This document shows positions 14,193 through 21,552 of a stretch of DNA of 29,802 nucleotides, piece after piece. Origin of the DNA: a virus. The notes under the pieces are model-generated. The model saw only the letters and a list, made by a program, of their open reading frames with translations. It had not been told where the DNA came from and did not search any database. A program made the translations under genes and the position numbers. The first letter of the stretch is position 1; each line of letters starts with the position of its first letter. Location: positions 1 to 29,802 of the IMG/VR virus record IMGVR_UViG_3300038738_000024, one strand, 5' to 3'.

Positions 14193-16538
14193 TTACTCAA
14201 GGGCGACCGTACCGGTTCCTGATAAAACATGGTTCAATCGATTAGCAATGGTTTCGGCCAATCTCTCAGCGAGCTGATTCAAATCGTCTCTATTGTTTAA
14301 GTTGTCGGTTTTCAATGAAACCTGGATTGTTGGACGGAAATCAACATAGGTCTGATTTTTACCAGGTTGACTTACTCCATCCTGGGCAATCGCACTGCTG
14401 TTAGTCAAAGAAGGTGTGTAACTTGGAACTTGACTGAAGCTTCCTTCCAAAGCCTGAATCAAAGAATCATTGCCTGCCTCCACACCTATCGCCATAGTCT
14501 CGGGGATTGCCATACCGCTTTCAGTCAAACGCGAGAACGGTCCCAGCTCCGCATCAGAGTGAGGAAGGTATTGATCTGCTCCTCCAAACACTGCGACGAG
14601 AGCACTAGTAACAGTACCTCCAACCGACAATATACCGTCTACAAGTGTGGTAATGATACTCTGACCACTCCCAAACAATTTGCTGATCCAGCCGTCAAAC
14701 CAGCCGTCTATCGTAGTAAATGTGTTGAAGAACGTCGTTTTGATCGTATCCCAGGCACCTGACCAATCCCCGGTTATGAACTGGACGAAAGCTGTAAATA
14801 ATCCTCTCCAGAATTCAAATAGCGTTCTGAAGTAAGCAGATAATCCTTCCCAAATCGCAAAACCGACACTGCTGATCCATTGCCAAGTCGAAGCCAAATA
14901 GGCGCTGACCGTCCCCCAGTTATCATACAGCCACCAACCTGCGGCAATCAGCGCGATGACAGCAGCGGTAACCAAAAGAATCGGCCACAGCGCAGTCAAG
15001 GAAGCGAGTCCAAAACCGCTCATAACCCCAATCATTGCTGCGAACCCTTGCGTCAATGGTAGCCAAATTGTAGCCAAGAACATCAACGGGCCAGCAAGCA
15101 GACCCAAGACAGAAAGAAGCATCAGAAAAGACACCGCTACCTTCGTGATAAATGGATGTTCTTTCGCAAAAGACCCAATGCCTTTCGCTATCTCTGTTAG
15201 CACCCCGACAATTGGCTTTACAATATTCAATACGGTATCGCCAATTGGTTGGATGGCGAGCCTCATTTCATTTGCCATAGCTTTCCAATCATCCTTCACT
15301 TGGTCAACGATTGCCCCTGTTTTCCCAGCGAACTCCTCCAAAGGTCCAGCATTTAGCATAGCAAAAGTAGCTTCACGCCCAAGGTCGGCGTACTGTCCTT
15401 TAAAAATGGCGGACATGATGTTATCCTGTGCAGCCTGATCTTCTAACGACATAATCCCTTTTATAATGTCGGAAACGGCTGCCTCAGCCTCTTTTCCTCC
15501 CGCTTTTAGTTGATCCAGCATGGCAAACAGCTTTTCTTCCCCAAATATCGGCTCAAGTGCTTTCAAAGCCCCTTCGTCCAGTGCTTTGTTCAGGTTTTTA
15601 CTAAACCCCTGTTTGAACACTTCTCCCAGACCGCCGAAGCTGGACGCCCCTGCTTCTGTACCTGCTACAAACATGCCCATCATTTTTTCCGCGCTAATCC
15701 CGGCTTCTTTAAAATACGGGGAATACTTCCCGATGCTCTCTAGGATGTCACCCGCTTTCGTGCCGACTCTATCGTAAGCCGCAGTGATCAAATCGAGGCC
15801 TTTTACCGGGTCTGTTCCCCACTGTTCTTGCATCATATCCAGTGCTTTGGCTATATTGTCTTGATCAAGCTTGCCGAAAGAGATCTTTTCCAAAGCCAGC
15901 GCTCCCTCGGCCGCCTTTTCGATATCCTGGTGGGTGCCCGTCAACAGTTGGCGAAATCTACCGAAAGACTCTGTTGCCTGTCTTGGAACGTCTACCAAGC
16001 CCGAGGTGTACAACCCATGAACAGATTTGGACATGGAGATCATCTCCGCATCTGTTGCACCTACTTTAGCCTGAAGGATGTCCATGGATTGTTCCATGTC
16101 ATAGGCCGATGTCGCTGCAAAGGATAAACCATCCTTTACCATTTGTCCACCGGACGAAAGAATGTTCCCCAATTCTTGCATTTGACCGACAGCTTTCTCT
16201 ACAGACTCTATAGATTTAGCTGCATTTTCTCCTGCCTTCCCTGAATTCCGCAAAGCCCGATTCAAATGATCAATATTGCTGCTGTCAACTGAATCGACTG
16301 CTTGTTCAACCTGGGCTATCTTATTGGCTGCTTTGGCCGCGTCAAAATAAACCTCTGTGAAGGCTACACTTACATTCACAATGGAAATGTTGGTAATGCG
16401 ATTGATCGTTCTTGCTAAATCAGAAATGGCATCGTCGATTTTTTCCAATACGTCAAGAACGCTGTTCAAGCTTTTCATGAGAGAGGAGAGCTGCTTGGAC
16501 ATGTTCCCTTGAATTTCAGGATTTGTACTGTTTCCCAC
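14193..16538 (-). CDS. Tail tape measure protein (XkdO-like)
   Basis: A 781-residue protein in the usual tape-measure position after the chaperones. The N-terminal quarter is helical and Gln/Ala-rich. A TP901/PhageMin tail region (about 130-400) contains F-A-A-T-S-A-Y-D-M-E-Q, K-V-G-A-T-D-A-E-M and G-T-E-A-G-A-S-S-F-G-G-L-G-E-V-F-K-Q-G-F. Two or three long hydrophobic segments follow around residues 470-560 (VAVSFLMLLSVLGLLAGPLM, then WPILLVTAAVIALIAAGWWL). The C-terminal part ends in a conserved-looking V-D-F-R-P-T-I-Q-V-S-L-K segment. At about 0.15 nm per residue (a known rule of thumb), 781 residues predict a tail near 115 nm, shorter than PBSX. The GTG start follows GGAGGAGGT. Confidence 0.9.
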   Translation of the reverse strand: MGNSTNPEIQGNMSKQLSSLMKSLNSVLDVLEKIDDAISDLARTINRITNISIVNVSVAFTEVYFDAAKAANKIAQVEQAVDSVDSSNIDHLNRALRNSGKAGENAAKSIESVEKAVGQMQELGNILSSGGQMVKDGLSFAATSAYDMEQSMDILQAKVGATDAEMISMSKSVHGLYTSGLVDVPRQATESFGRFRQLLTGTHQDIEKAAEGALALEKISFGKLDQDNIAKALDMMQEQWGTDPVKGLDLITAAYDRVGTKAGDILESIGKYSPYFKEAGISAEKMMGMFVAGTEAGASSFGGLGEVFKQGFSKNLNKALDEGALKALEPIFGEEKLFAMLDQLKAGGKEAEAAVSDIIKGIMSLEDQAAQDNIMSAIFKGQYADLGREATFAMLNAGPLEEFAGKTGAIVDQVKDDWKAMANEMRLAIQPIGDTVLNIVKPIVGVLTEIAKGIGSFAKEHPFITKVAVSFLMLLSVLGLLAGPLMFLATIWLPLTQGFAAMIGVMSGFGLASLTALWPILLVTAAVIALIAAGWWLYDNWGTVSAYLASTWQWISSVGFAIWEGLSAYFRTLFEFWRGLFTAFVQFITGDWSGAWDTIKTTFFNTFTTIDGWFDGWISKLFGSGQSIITTLVDGILSVGGTVTSALVAVFGGADQYLPHSDAELGPFSRLTESGMAIPETMAIGVEAGNDSLIQALEGSFSQVPSYTPSLTNSSAIAQDGVSQPGKNQTYVDFRPTIQVSLKTDNLNNRDDLNQLAERLAETIANRLNHVLSGTGTVALE

Positions 16539-16541
16539 CGG

Positions 16542-17170
16542 CTACCTCCTCCTCCCTTTCATACGTCGTCCTTTCGTTCGCTCCATTTTCTCGGCTTGCT
16601 CCGCTTTCCTCTCAATCTCCATCGCTGTCGAAACTAAGATGAACTGTCTCTCCCGCTCTGTGAGCTGCATAATCTCGTGCGGGAAAATATTCTTTTCTTG
16701 CCAAATATACGAATAGAGAGCCAGCTCAGGGCTCTCTTTTATGAGTTTTTTACCTCTTCCTCTGCCTCCTCGTCGTCGGCAAAATCGCTGATTCGGGCAA
16801 TGGCCTCGTACAGCGAATCAATCTCACTTGGTCGGAAGATGCAAGGAATGACGTCAACAGCTGCAATTTTGCCGAATTTGGCGAGTACCTGCGGAGAGTC
16901 AATGCGGAAGTCGGTACGCTCTGTATCGATGCCGGCAATAATAATCTCCGCCTTCTGACGCAGGTCGTCAAACTCGACTTTGCGCTCCGCTTTGCCCTTT
17001 TTGCCCAACACGGATACCTTCAGAGCCGCCTTTCTTGCCTTGAAATATACCTCGCCAGATACGGAGCGGATGGGAAGCGCAACCTCTCTGCGCTTCCACA
17101 ACCATACATCCTTTACGTGCTCCTGGGTGTCCATACTCAAAAATTCTTCCATCGTCAAAAATTCACTCAC
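16542..17170 (-). CDS. Tail assembly chaperone, -1 frameshift fusion product
   Basis: A second reading frame downstream of the XkdN-like gene is open from the slip site (16745-16751) to the TAG at 16542-16544. It encodes S-P-E-L-A-L-Y-S-Y-I-W, F-P-H-E-I-M-Q-L-T-E-R-E-R and a basic end, G-R-R-M-K-G-R-R-R. It has no convincing start of its own. A -1 slip at A-AAA-AAC gives a fusion of about 209 residues, the analogue of lambda gpGT and of the frameshifted chaperones of other long-tailed phages, which bind the tape measure during assembly. The fusion stop lies three bases upstream of the tape-measure GTG start, and the purine-rich end of this frame supplies its Shine-Dalgarno sequence. Confidence 0.8.
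16715..16751 (-). promoter_or_regulatory. Programmed -1 frameshift site: slippery heptamer plus hairpin
   Basis: On the minus strand, A-AAA-AAC at 16745-16751 is in the correct phase (GTA AAA AAC TCA TAA). Seven bases downstream, AGAGAGCC (16730-16737) pairs perfectly with GGCTCTCT (16715-16722) across a seven-base loop. Slippery sequence, spacing and stem match the standard signal for -1 programmed frameshifting. Confidence 0.85.
16739..17170 (-). CDS. xkdN: XkdN-like tail assembly chaperone (unshifted product)
   Basis: A 143-residue protein of the XkdN type, placed between tube and tape-measure genes. It starts M-S-E-F-L-T-M-E-E-F-L-S, contains W-L-W-K-R-R-E-V-A-L-P-I-R-S-V and I-I-A-G-I-D-T-E-R-T-D-F, and ends in an acidic tail, D-D-E-E-A-E-E-E-V. 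This product is normally made in excess over the frameshifted form. The GTG start at 17168-17170 has AGGAGG eight bases upstream. Its stop codon (16739-16741) lies three bases downstream of the slippery heptamer. Confidence 0.85.
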   Translation of the reverse strand: MSEFLTMEEFLSMDTQEHVKDVWLWKRREVALPIRSVSGEVYFKARKAALKVSVLGKKGKAERKVEFDDLRQKAEIIIAGIDTERTDFRIDSPQVLAKFGKIAAVDVIPCIFRPSEIDSLYEAIARISDFADDEEAEEEVKNS

Positions 17171-17196
17171 GGTTGTTTCCTCCTCTTCCCCTATTT

Positions 17197-17598
17197 TTAA
17201 ATAAACTCGTAGTCGTCGACTGTGCCTTCCAGAGTCGTGTCTTCATCCAGCTCGCCATGCCCCCATTTTGCCAAAACGAGGGAGTCGGGAGAAAAGCCAG
17301 TAACAGCGACACGATACTTCCCAGCGACCGGATCATTTAGTTCGCCGATAAAATTGACCTTCTTTTCCGGATTAGCGGCGATTTCCTTAATAATTTCCTG
17401 GACGTCTGCCGTCCGTTCAAAAGTAGCAGTCATGCTGACCGAAGAAGACAATACGCGGTGACTTTTGCGGAGTCGACCCGCACGCTTGCTTTCTCCTTTT
17501 TCAAATTCCTCGGTAAGCTCAAATCCGATGCATTCCGGAAGCTCTTTGCCGTTTTGGTTGTAAAAATGCCCATGGGTACCCGAAAAAGTTGCTGCCAT
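17197..17598 (-). CDS. xkdM: Tail tube protein (XkdM-like, DUF2001)
   Basis: A 133-residue inner tube subunit. Family features are F-S-G-T-H-G-H-F-Y at the N-terminus, E-C-I-G-F-E-L-T-E-E-F-E-K and the central K-S-H-R-V-L-S-S-S-V-S-M-T-A. The C-terminal segment is G-E-L-D-E-D-T-T-L-E-G-T-V-D-D-Y-E-F. Its length and its position after the sheath gene agree with XkdM of PBSX, which stacks as hexameric rings inside the sheath. GAGGTGAAGTGAC precedes the ATG. Confidence 0.9.
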   Translation of the reverse strand: MAATFSGTHGHFYNQNGKELPECIGFELTEEFEKGESKRAGRLRKSHRVLSSSVSMTATFERTADVQEIIKEIAANPEKKVNFIGELNDPVAGKYRVAVTGFSPDSLVLAKWGHGELDEDTTLEGTVDDYEFI

Positions 17599-17609
17599 GT
17601 CACTTCACC

Positions 17610-19025
17610 TCAATTCGATTTGTTGTAAATATAGATTTTTTCGAGCGCATCTTGGTGCCGGAAGCCGGCGATAAAATGTCCAGCGTTGCGAGCCGGCGTA
17701 TAAATGGCGTTATCCCCGTGGTAATCCGGGTCCTCGATGTACTCGTAGTCATCAGCGATTACCTCAAGCATTGCCAGAGGCTTGAACACTTCCCGTTTCA
17801 TCATCTGACAAAAAGCCGCACGCCGTGCAGGACTGTTGCTATTGGGCTGCTGACGAATCCATTCCTTTCCTGCCTTCTCTTCCGCGTGCAAAATGGTATG
17901 GAATGTATCAGCTACTCGGATTTTTCCGTAGTCTTTTGACTGGTTGGGCCCCGGAATCGTCAGCGTGTTTACAGGCTCCTGAATGATCACCCGGTTGTTG
18001 TCCGTGTTCAGCATGAGAACGCCAGCTTGTACCATTTCAATCAAGTCTGTACCTTCATCCCACTCCACAGTCAGAGACTCAAATGGTGTGATGTACAGAG
18101 CCATCGTATAATTGAGCGGCATGGATGCCATGAGTGAGGCAATATAGATAGCAAGCTTGGCACTGTGATAGGTTTTTCCTCTCCAGTGAACCCCGCTCCC
18201 CACATTGACAACGGCCATATGGTTGGCATCCGTAGATGCTTTCATGGTCGCCTTCTTGTCTTTATCTCTGTTGCTGTCGCCGCCAAAAACAAACTTGACG
18301 TAGTTTCCGATCTCACATTGCTGCTTCGTCCAGTCCTCTGCAGCAGCGTTCAAAGCCGGGTCGGCGATTCCCAATGTAAACACACCGAATTTGCCTTTCT
18401 GTGTAGCCAAAGCGTTTTGATAGGCGGTATACTTTGTGGCCTCCACGCTTGTTCCGCTGTTTCCGCCAGACAGGATGACCCCCGCCGTTGGATCAGGCAG
18501 CCCATCGGCCAGCTTTTTGAGTACAACAAATTCACTGCCTTGGAAAGCTTCGACCAGCTCGTCGACGGTCCCGCCTGTCTGATTGTCTACCAACTCCGCA
18601 CCTCGATAAACGAGTACATCGATTTTCGTATGGTCGATGAGATTAGGCTGTACGACAACTTTCAGGCTGTTGCCCAACTCGCCTTTGTGCTTTGCTTCCA
18701 CCTTCAAAACTTCGGTGGCAGCGCCCTTCAATGTTGCGCTTGCGGCAGCAGCGCTCTCACCAGCCACCCGATAGAGCAAAACTTCTGTCGGATGCGGATC
18801 GGACGCCCAAATCAACTCAAATTCTTCCGTCGCACCAAAAATTTTCTGAGCAGAGGCTTTTGTACGGACGGTTACAAACTCCCCGATCGGCCCCCAATGA
18901 GCCACGATAGGAAGAGCCAGCTTCCCGCGAATCCCCATTGTTGTCTGCTCTTTGATAAACGACTTTAAAAAAGAGTACACGCCGGACAGCGCTTTTTCTT
19001 CTCCCGGTTGATATAGTCCCGCCAT
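17610..19025 (-). CDS. xkdK: Contractile tail sheath protein (XkdK-like)
   Basis: A 471-residue sheath subunit, the defining protein of a contractile (myovirus or R-type) tail. Visible features are G-I-R-G-K-L-A-L-P-I-V-A-H-W-G-P-I at about 30-46, the A-T-E-V-L-K-V-E-A-K-H-K-G-E-L-G-N strand region near 110, and K-T-Y-H-S-A-K-L-A-I-Y-I-A-S-L-M-A-S around 290. The C-terminal domain includes N-T-D-N-N-R-V-I-I-Q-E-P-V-N-T-L-T. The length matches PBSX XkdK (about 466). The ATG directly follows the stop of the small upstream gene (TAAATG), indicating translational coupling. Confidence 0.92.
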   Translation of the reverse strand: MAGLYQPGEEKALSGVYSFLKSFIKEQTTMGIRGKLALPIVAHWGPIGEFVTVRTKASAQKIFGATEEFELIWASDPHPTEVLLYRVAGESAAAASATLKGAATEVLKVEAKHKGELGNSLKVVVQPNLIDHTKIDVLVYRGAELVDNQTGGTVDELVEAFQGSEFVVLKKLADGLPDPTAGVILSGGNSGTSVEATKYTAYQNALATQKGKFGVFTLGIADPALNAAAEDWTKQQCEIGNYVKFVFGGDSNRDKDKKATMKASTDANHMAVVNVGSGVHWRGKTYHSAKLAIYIASLMASMPLNYTMALYITPFESLTVEWDEGTDLIEMVQAGVLMLNTDNNRVIIQEPVNTLTIPGPNQSKDYGKIRVADTFHTILHAEEKAGKEWIRQQPNSNSPARRAAFCQMMKREVFKPLAMLEVIADDYEYIEDPDYHGDNAIYTPARNAGHFIAGFRHQDALEKIYIYNKSN

Positions 19026-19229
19026 TTAAACCGCCTTCCTTTCCTTAAACTTCTGAATCCATTGCTCTGCCTCGGCGACCGTCATCTCCGCCGGTGCATC
19101 AAAAAAGGCGGCAATTGCTTCGGTTCGGTTTACCCCAAACTTTTGCTCAGCCACCTTCATGATTTGGTCTTTCGCATACGTTACCGATGCTTGGTCCATG
19201 TCAATTTCCTTTGATTTTGCGCGAGCCAT
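19026..19229 (-). CDS. Small hypothetical protein before the tail sheath
   Basis: A 67-residue protein with a basic N-terminus (M-A-R-A-K-S-K-E-I-D), a helical middle (T-Y-A-K-D-Q-I-M-K-V-A-E-Q-K-F-G) and W-I-Q-K-F-K-E-R-K near the end. Small helical proteins commonly occur just before XkdK in PBSX-type clusters, but I do not recognise the family. The start overlaps the upstream gene by 29 bases, with AAGGAG nine bases before the ATG. Confidence 0.7.
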   Translation of the reverse strand: MARAKSKEIDMDQASVTYAKDQIMKVAEQKFGVNRTEAIAAFFDAPAEMTVAEAEQWIQKFKERKAV

Positions 19230-19695
19230 ACATCTTGTCTCCTTTTCTTAATGTCTCATCGTACCGTCGATGAATCACTTCCAATGGATCGTATTCCATC
19301 GGGGTATACGGGATATATGCCGTATACACAAGCTCGATTGATCGGTCAAAGCCATTTGGTTTGTACATCGTCAATCGACATTCCCGCAGAAACCCTACCT
19401 GCTGCTTGTCTGCACTGTAGAGCGGGAGGATCCAGCCCCGGTCTGCAAGACTCTGTCTAATCAGCAGAGACACATCCGTAAGCTGTTTATCATCCATTGC
19501 CATCAGGACAACATTCATTGTCGCCTTTTCCCGATAGACATCTGCCCTACGTGGTTCCGCGGTGCGCGAGGGCTCCTCGACGATCCACAATGGGCGTTGA
19601 AACTCATCTGGAGCCCTGAATGTTTCGGTTGGAATGCCCGTTGCGAGATTCAGCCAGCTGCATACCGAGAATACATCATCGCCCATGTTTCCCAC
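19201..19695 (-). CDS. XkdJ-like tail completion/terminator protein
   Basis: A 164-residue protein immediately upstream of the sheath region, where PBSX carries XkdJ. It contains V-C-S-W-L-N-L-A-T-G, R-P-L-W-I-V-E-E-P-S-R and Y-R-E-K-A-T-M-N-V-V-L-M-A. L-L-I-R-Q-S-L-A-D-R-G-W-I-L-P-L-Y and E-L-V-Y-T-A-Y-I-P-Y follow. These resemble tail-completion proteins that cap the tube and would join a head; the assignment rests mainly on position. I chose the GTG at 19693-19695, about ten bases after AAGGAGG. Its first codons overlap the end of a truncated upstream reading frame. Confidence 0.65.
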   Translation of the reverse strand: MGNMGDDVFSVCSWLNLATGIPTETFRAPDEFQRPLWIVEEPSRTAEPRRADVYREKATMNVVLMAMDDKQLTDVSLLIRQSLADRGWILPLYSADKQQVGFLRECRLTMYKPNGFDRSIELVYTAYIPYTPMEYDPLEVIHRRYDETLRKGDKMYGSRKIKGN

Positions 19696-19816
19696 TCGGA
19701 ACAAACCTCCTTGCTAATTGGTTGAACTTCACTGTTACCAACTCATCCATGGTTGACTGCTCTACGTTGCTTCCCGTATTAACCACCTTTGAAAGCACCA
19801 CCACCCCATTGAATCG
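19676..19816 (-). pseudogene. 46-codon remnant upstream of the XkdJ-like gene
   Basis: After an in-frame TAA (19817-19819) the frame reads R-F-N-G-V-V-V-L-S-K-V-V, then S-T-M-D-E-L-V-T-V-K-F-N-Q-L-A-R-R-F-V-P and ends K-H-G-R-stop. The stop overlaps the next gene in the coupled style of the rest of the tail cluster. No ribosome binding site or ATG precedes it except an internal M-D-E-L. It looks like the C-terminus of a lost head-tail joining gene (XkdH/XkdI region), which would mark the break point where the head module was removed. The family is not recognised. Confidence 0.45.
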
Positions 19817-19857
19817 TTATAAGCCAGAAAGCCGGACATCCATGGTAAGAAAACAGA

Positions 19858-19888
19858 AAAGCCACTCGGATTGATTCCGGGTGGCTTT
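19858..19888 (-). terminator. Rho-independent terminator upstream of the tail module
   Basis: AAAGCCAC (19858-19865) pairs with GTGGCTTT (19881-19888), extended by CGG/CCG with a bulge. On the minus strand it is followed by TTTTCTGTTTTCTT. It would block minus-strand transcripts entering the tail operon from the right, and it has no obvious gene to serve there. Confidence 0.7.
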
Positions 19889-19889
19889 C

Positions 19890-20340
19890 CATATTTGCTT
19901 ACAGTACAAGATTATCATGGGTTTGGGAAAAAGGTTTCTCAGTTCTGTTTCAAAAGTAGATCAAGATTATATCGTCGGTGGGTCGGCTAAAACCGTAGGG
20001 AAGCTGCTTTTTATCAAGGAGGAGCAGATGTTTCGCCGAATATCCGACAGGTGGGGCAGTAAAAATTACTGTAAACAGCCCTTCTGATATCAAAACAGAG
20101 CGTTGGATTTGATAATCGACAGCAGTTTAAAAGACTCGAACTTTGATTTGTTTCTCCGCTCTTGTTCCCCCATTACAAATCGATTGCTTTGTTAAATCAG
20201 CCTTCCGGTGGTTCGCACGCTACCTTCTCGGCAGGTAGGGGAGCATCACGCTCGGAATAATAAATGATTTTGTTAAATAGACCCTCCACTTGCTAACTGA
20301 CTTCGTGTCCTATACCCTTGTTTATGTCGAAGAAGGGAGG
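19890..20340. other. Intergenic region, no convincing gene
   Basis: About 450 AT-rich bases between the terminator before the tail genes and the oxidoreductase gene. I see no supported coding sequence on either strand. It contains an inverted repeat CAGTAA-AAA-TTACTG (20057-20071), a CTACCT…AGGTAG stem (20220-20238) and two TTTGTTAAAT copies 81 bp apart. It may hold the promoter of the tail operon, but I cannot identify one with confidence. Confidence 0.6.
20188..20278. repeat. 10-bp direct repeat (TTTGTTAAAT) bounding a GC-rich stem-loop segment
   Basis: TTTGTTAAAT occurs at 20188-20197 and 20269-20278, with similar following bases (CAGCC and AGACC). The 71 bases between are GC-richer than their surroundings and include the CTACCT/AGGTAG stem. 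It could be a small structured RNA or an excision or insertion footprint; nothing decides between these. Confidence 0.35.
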
Positions 20341-20352
20341 GCAAAATAAATC

Positions 20353-21336
20353 ATGTATGCTCAGGTTGTACGGTACTATCAATTTGGCGATCCCCAAAAC
20401 GTGTTGAAAGTAGAACAGCGAATTATTGAACCTTTGAAACAAGATGAAATCTTGGTAAAAATGGATGCTCGGCCTATTAATCCTTCTGATTTAATTCCAA
20501 TTCGTGGTGCATATAGGCATCGAATATGTCTGCCCGCAGTACCAGGATATGAAGGGGTAGGTACCGTTGTAGAAACAGGTCCCTTAGCTTCCTCCACTTT
20601 AATAGGGAAACGTGTTCTGCCCTTACGAGGTGAGGGGACATGGCAAGATTACGTCATATCAAGAGCGGTTTTAGCGATTGAGGTTCCTGACCAAATCAAC
20701 GATGATGCAGCCAGCCGCTTGTACATAAATCCAATAACTGCGTGGGTTATTTACACGGAGACGTTAAAGATTACTTCTGATCAGGTTTTGCTAGTCAATG
20801 CCGCTAACTCATCAATTGGCCGTCTATTCATTCAATTATCCTCTCTATTTGGGTTCAGAGTTATCGCGATCATCCGTCATACACGATATGCAGAGGAGTT
20901 GCTTAATCTTGGAGCGTGGCATGTAATCGATAGCTCAAGAATGTCTATTTACGATGCAACGATGAGTGTTACAAATGGACAAGGCGCTGATGCCTCTATT
21001 GATTCGATCGGTGGTTTAGATGGTTTTGAGTTGGCTCGGTCAACACGTCCCGGGGGGACTTTCTTGGCTTTGGGTCTTTTATCTGGGACTCAAGTAGATT
21101 GGGCGAGAATTTCAAAAGAACTTAGCGTTCATCCACAATTATTCTTGTTGCGACACTGGATTCAACAAATTTCCTTGTCTAGATGGCACGACACTTTTGA
21201 GAAGGTCATCGAACTTGTACAAAATGGTCAACTTAATTTCACAGCACCTACCGAAAGATTTGCTTTGCATTGCGTAAAAGAAGCAGTGCAGTTTGCTGAA
21301 AGCAATAAACGGACCGGAAAAATATTATTAGTTTAA
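20353..21336 (+). CDS. Zinc-type alcohol dehydrogenase-like / MECR-like enoyl reductase (MDR superfamily)
   Basis: A 327-residue medium-chain dehydrogenase/reductase without zinc ligands, closest in pattern to quinone oxidoreductases and mitochondrial-type trans-2-enoyl-thioester reductases. N-P-S-D-L-I-P-I-R-G-A-Y lies in the N-terminal domain, followed by P-A-V-P-G-Y-E-G-V-G-T-V-V-E. The nucleotide-binding loop is N-A-A-N-S-S-I-G-R-L (about residue 150), later G-A-D-A-S-I-D-S-I-G-G and a T-G-K-I-L-L-V end. It would reduce an enone, quinone or enoyl substrate with NAD(P)H; the substrate cannot be told. It is the only plus-strand gene and is AT-richer than its neighbours, suggesting separate acquisition. 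GGGAGGG stands 11 bases before the ATG. Confidence 0.85.
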   Translation: MYAQVVRYYQFGDPQNVLKVEQRIIEPLKQDEILVKMDARPINPSDLIPIRGAYRHRICLPAVPGYEGVGTVVETGPLASSTLIGKRVLPLRGEGTWQDYVISRAVLAIEVPDQINDDAASRLYINPITAWVIYTETLKITSDQVLLVNAANSSIGRLFIQLSSLFGFRVIAIIRHTRYAEELLNLGAWHVIDSSRMSIYDATMSVTNGQGADASIDSIGGLDGFELARSTRPGGTFLALGLLSGTQVDWARISKELSVHPQLFLLRHWIQQISLSRWHDTFEKVIELVQNGQLNFTAPTERFALHCVKEAVQFAESNKRTGKILLV

Positions 21337-21402
21337 AAGTATTCAATAAGCGCCCGAAATTTCGACTTTTGCAAAATGTTTGCAAACAGACATTAACAAA
21401 AG

Positions 21403-21441
21403 AATGGCGCGGGTAGCTATCCAGCTGAAACCCGCGCCATT
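21403..21441. terminator. Bidirectional terminator between oxidoreductase and tRNA-Arg
   Basis: AATGGCGCGGGT (21403-21414) pairs perfectly with ACCCGCGCCATT (21430-21441). It is followed on the plus strand by TCTACTTTT and on the minus strand by CTTTTGTT. It can serve both the convergent oxidoreductase gene and the tRNA. Confidence 0.85.
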
Positions 21442-21454
21442 TCTACTTTTCCAA

Positions 21455-21531
21455 TGGCGTCCCCGAGAGGATTCGAACCTCCGACCTACAGTTTAGGAAA
21501 CTGACGCTCTATCCTGCTGAGCTACGGGGAC
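21455..21531 (-). tRNA. tRNA-Arg (anticodon CCU)
   Basis: The 77 bases include an encoded CCA (complement of 21455-21457). The acceptor stem GTCCCCG pairs with CGGGGAC, the D-stem is GCTC/GAGC, the T-arm is GGAGG-TTCGAAT-CCTCT, and the anticodon loop TTCCTAA gives anticodon CCU, reading AGG. Position 27:43 looks mismatched (T-T). Its 3' end points toward the phage tail module. Confidence 0.93.
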
Positions 21532-21552
21532 ATATTCGTTTACACTCCTTCT

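Noticed and set aside
19881-20087. 68-codon plus-strand open frame in the intergenic region
   Set aside because: No ribosome binding site at its start, no recognised pattern, and it begins inside the terminator stem.
21455-21480. attL/attR pair derived from the tRNA 3' end
   Set aside because: I found no second copy of this sequence in the window.
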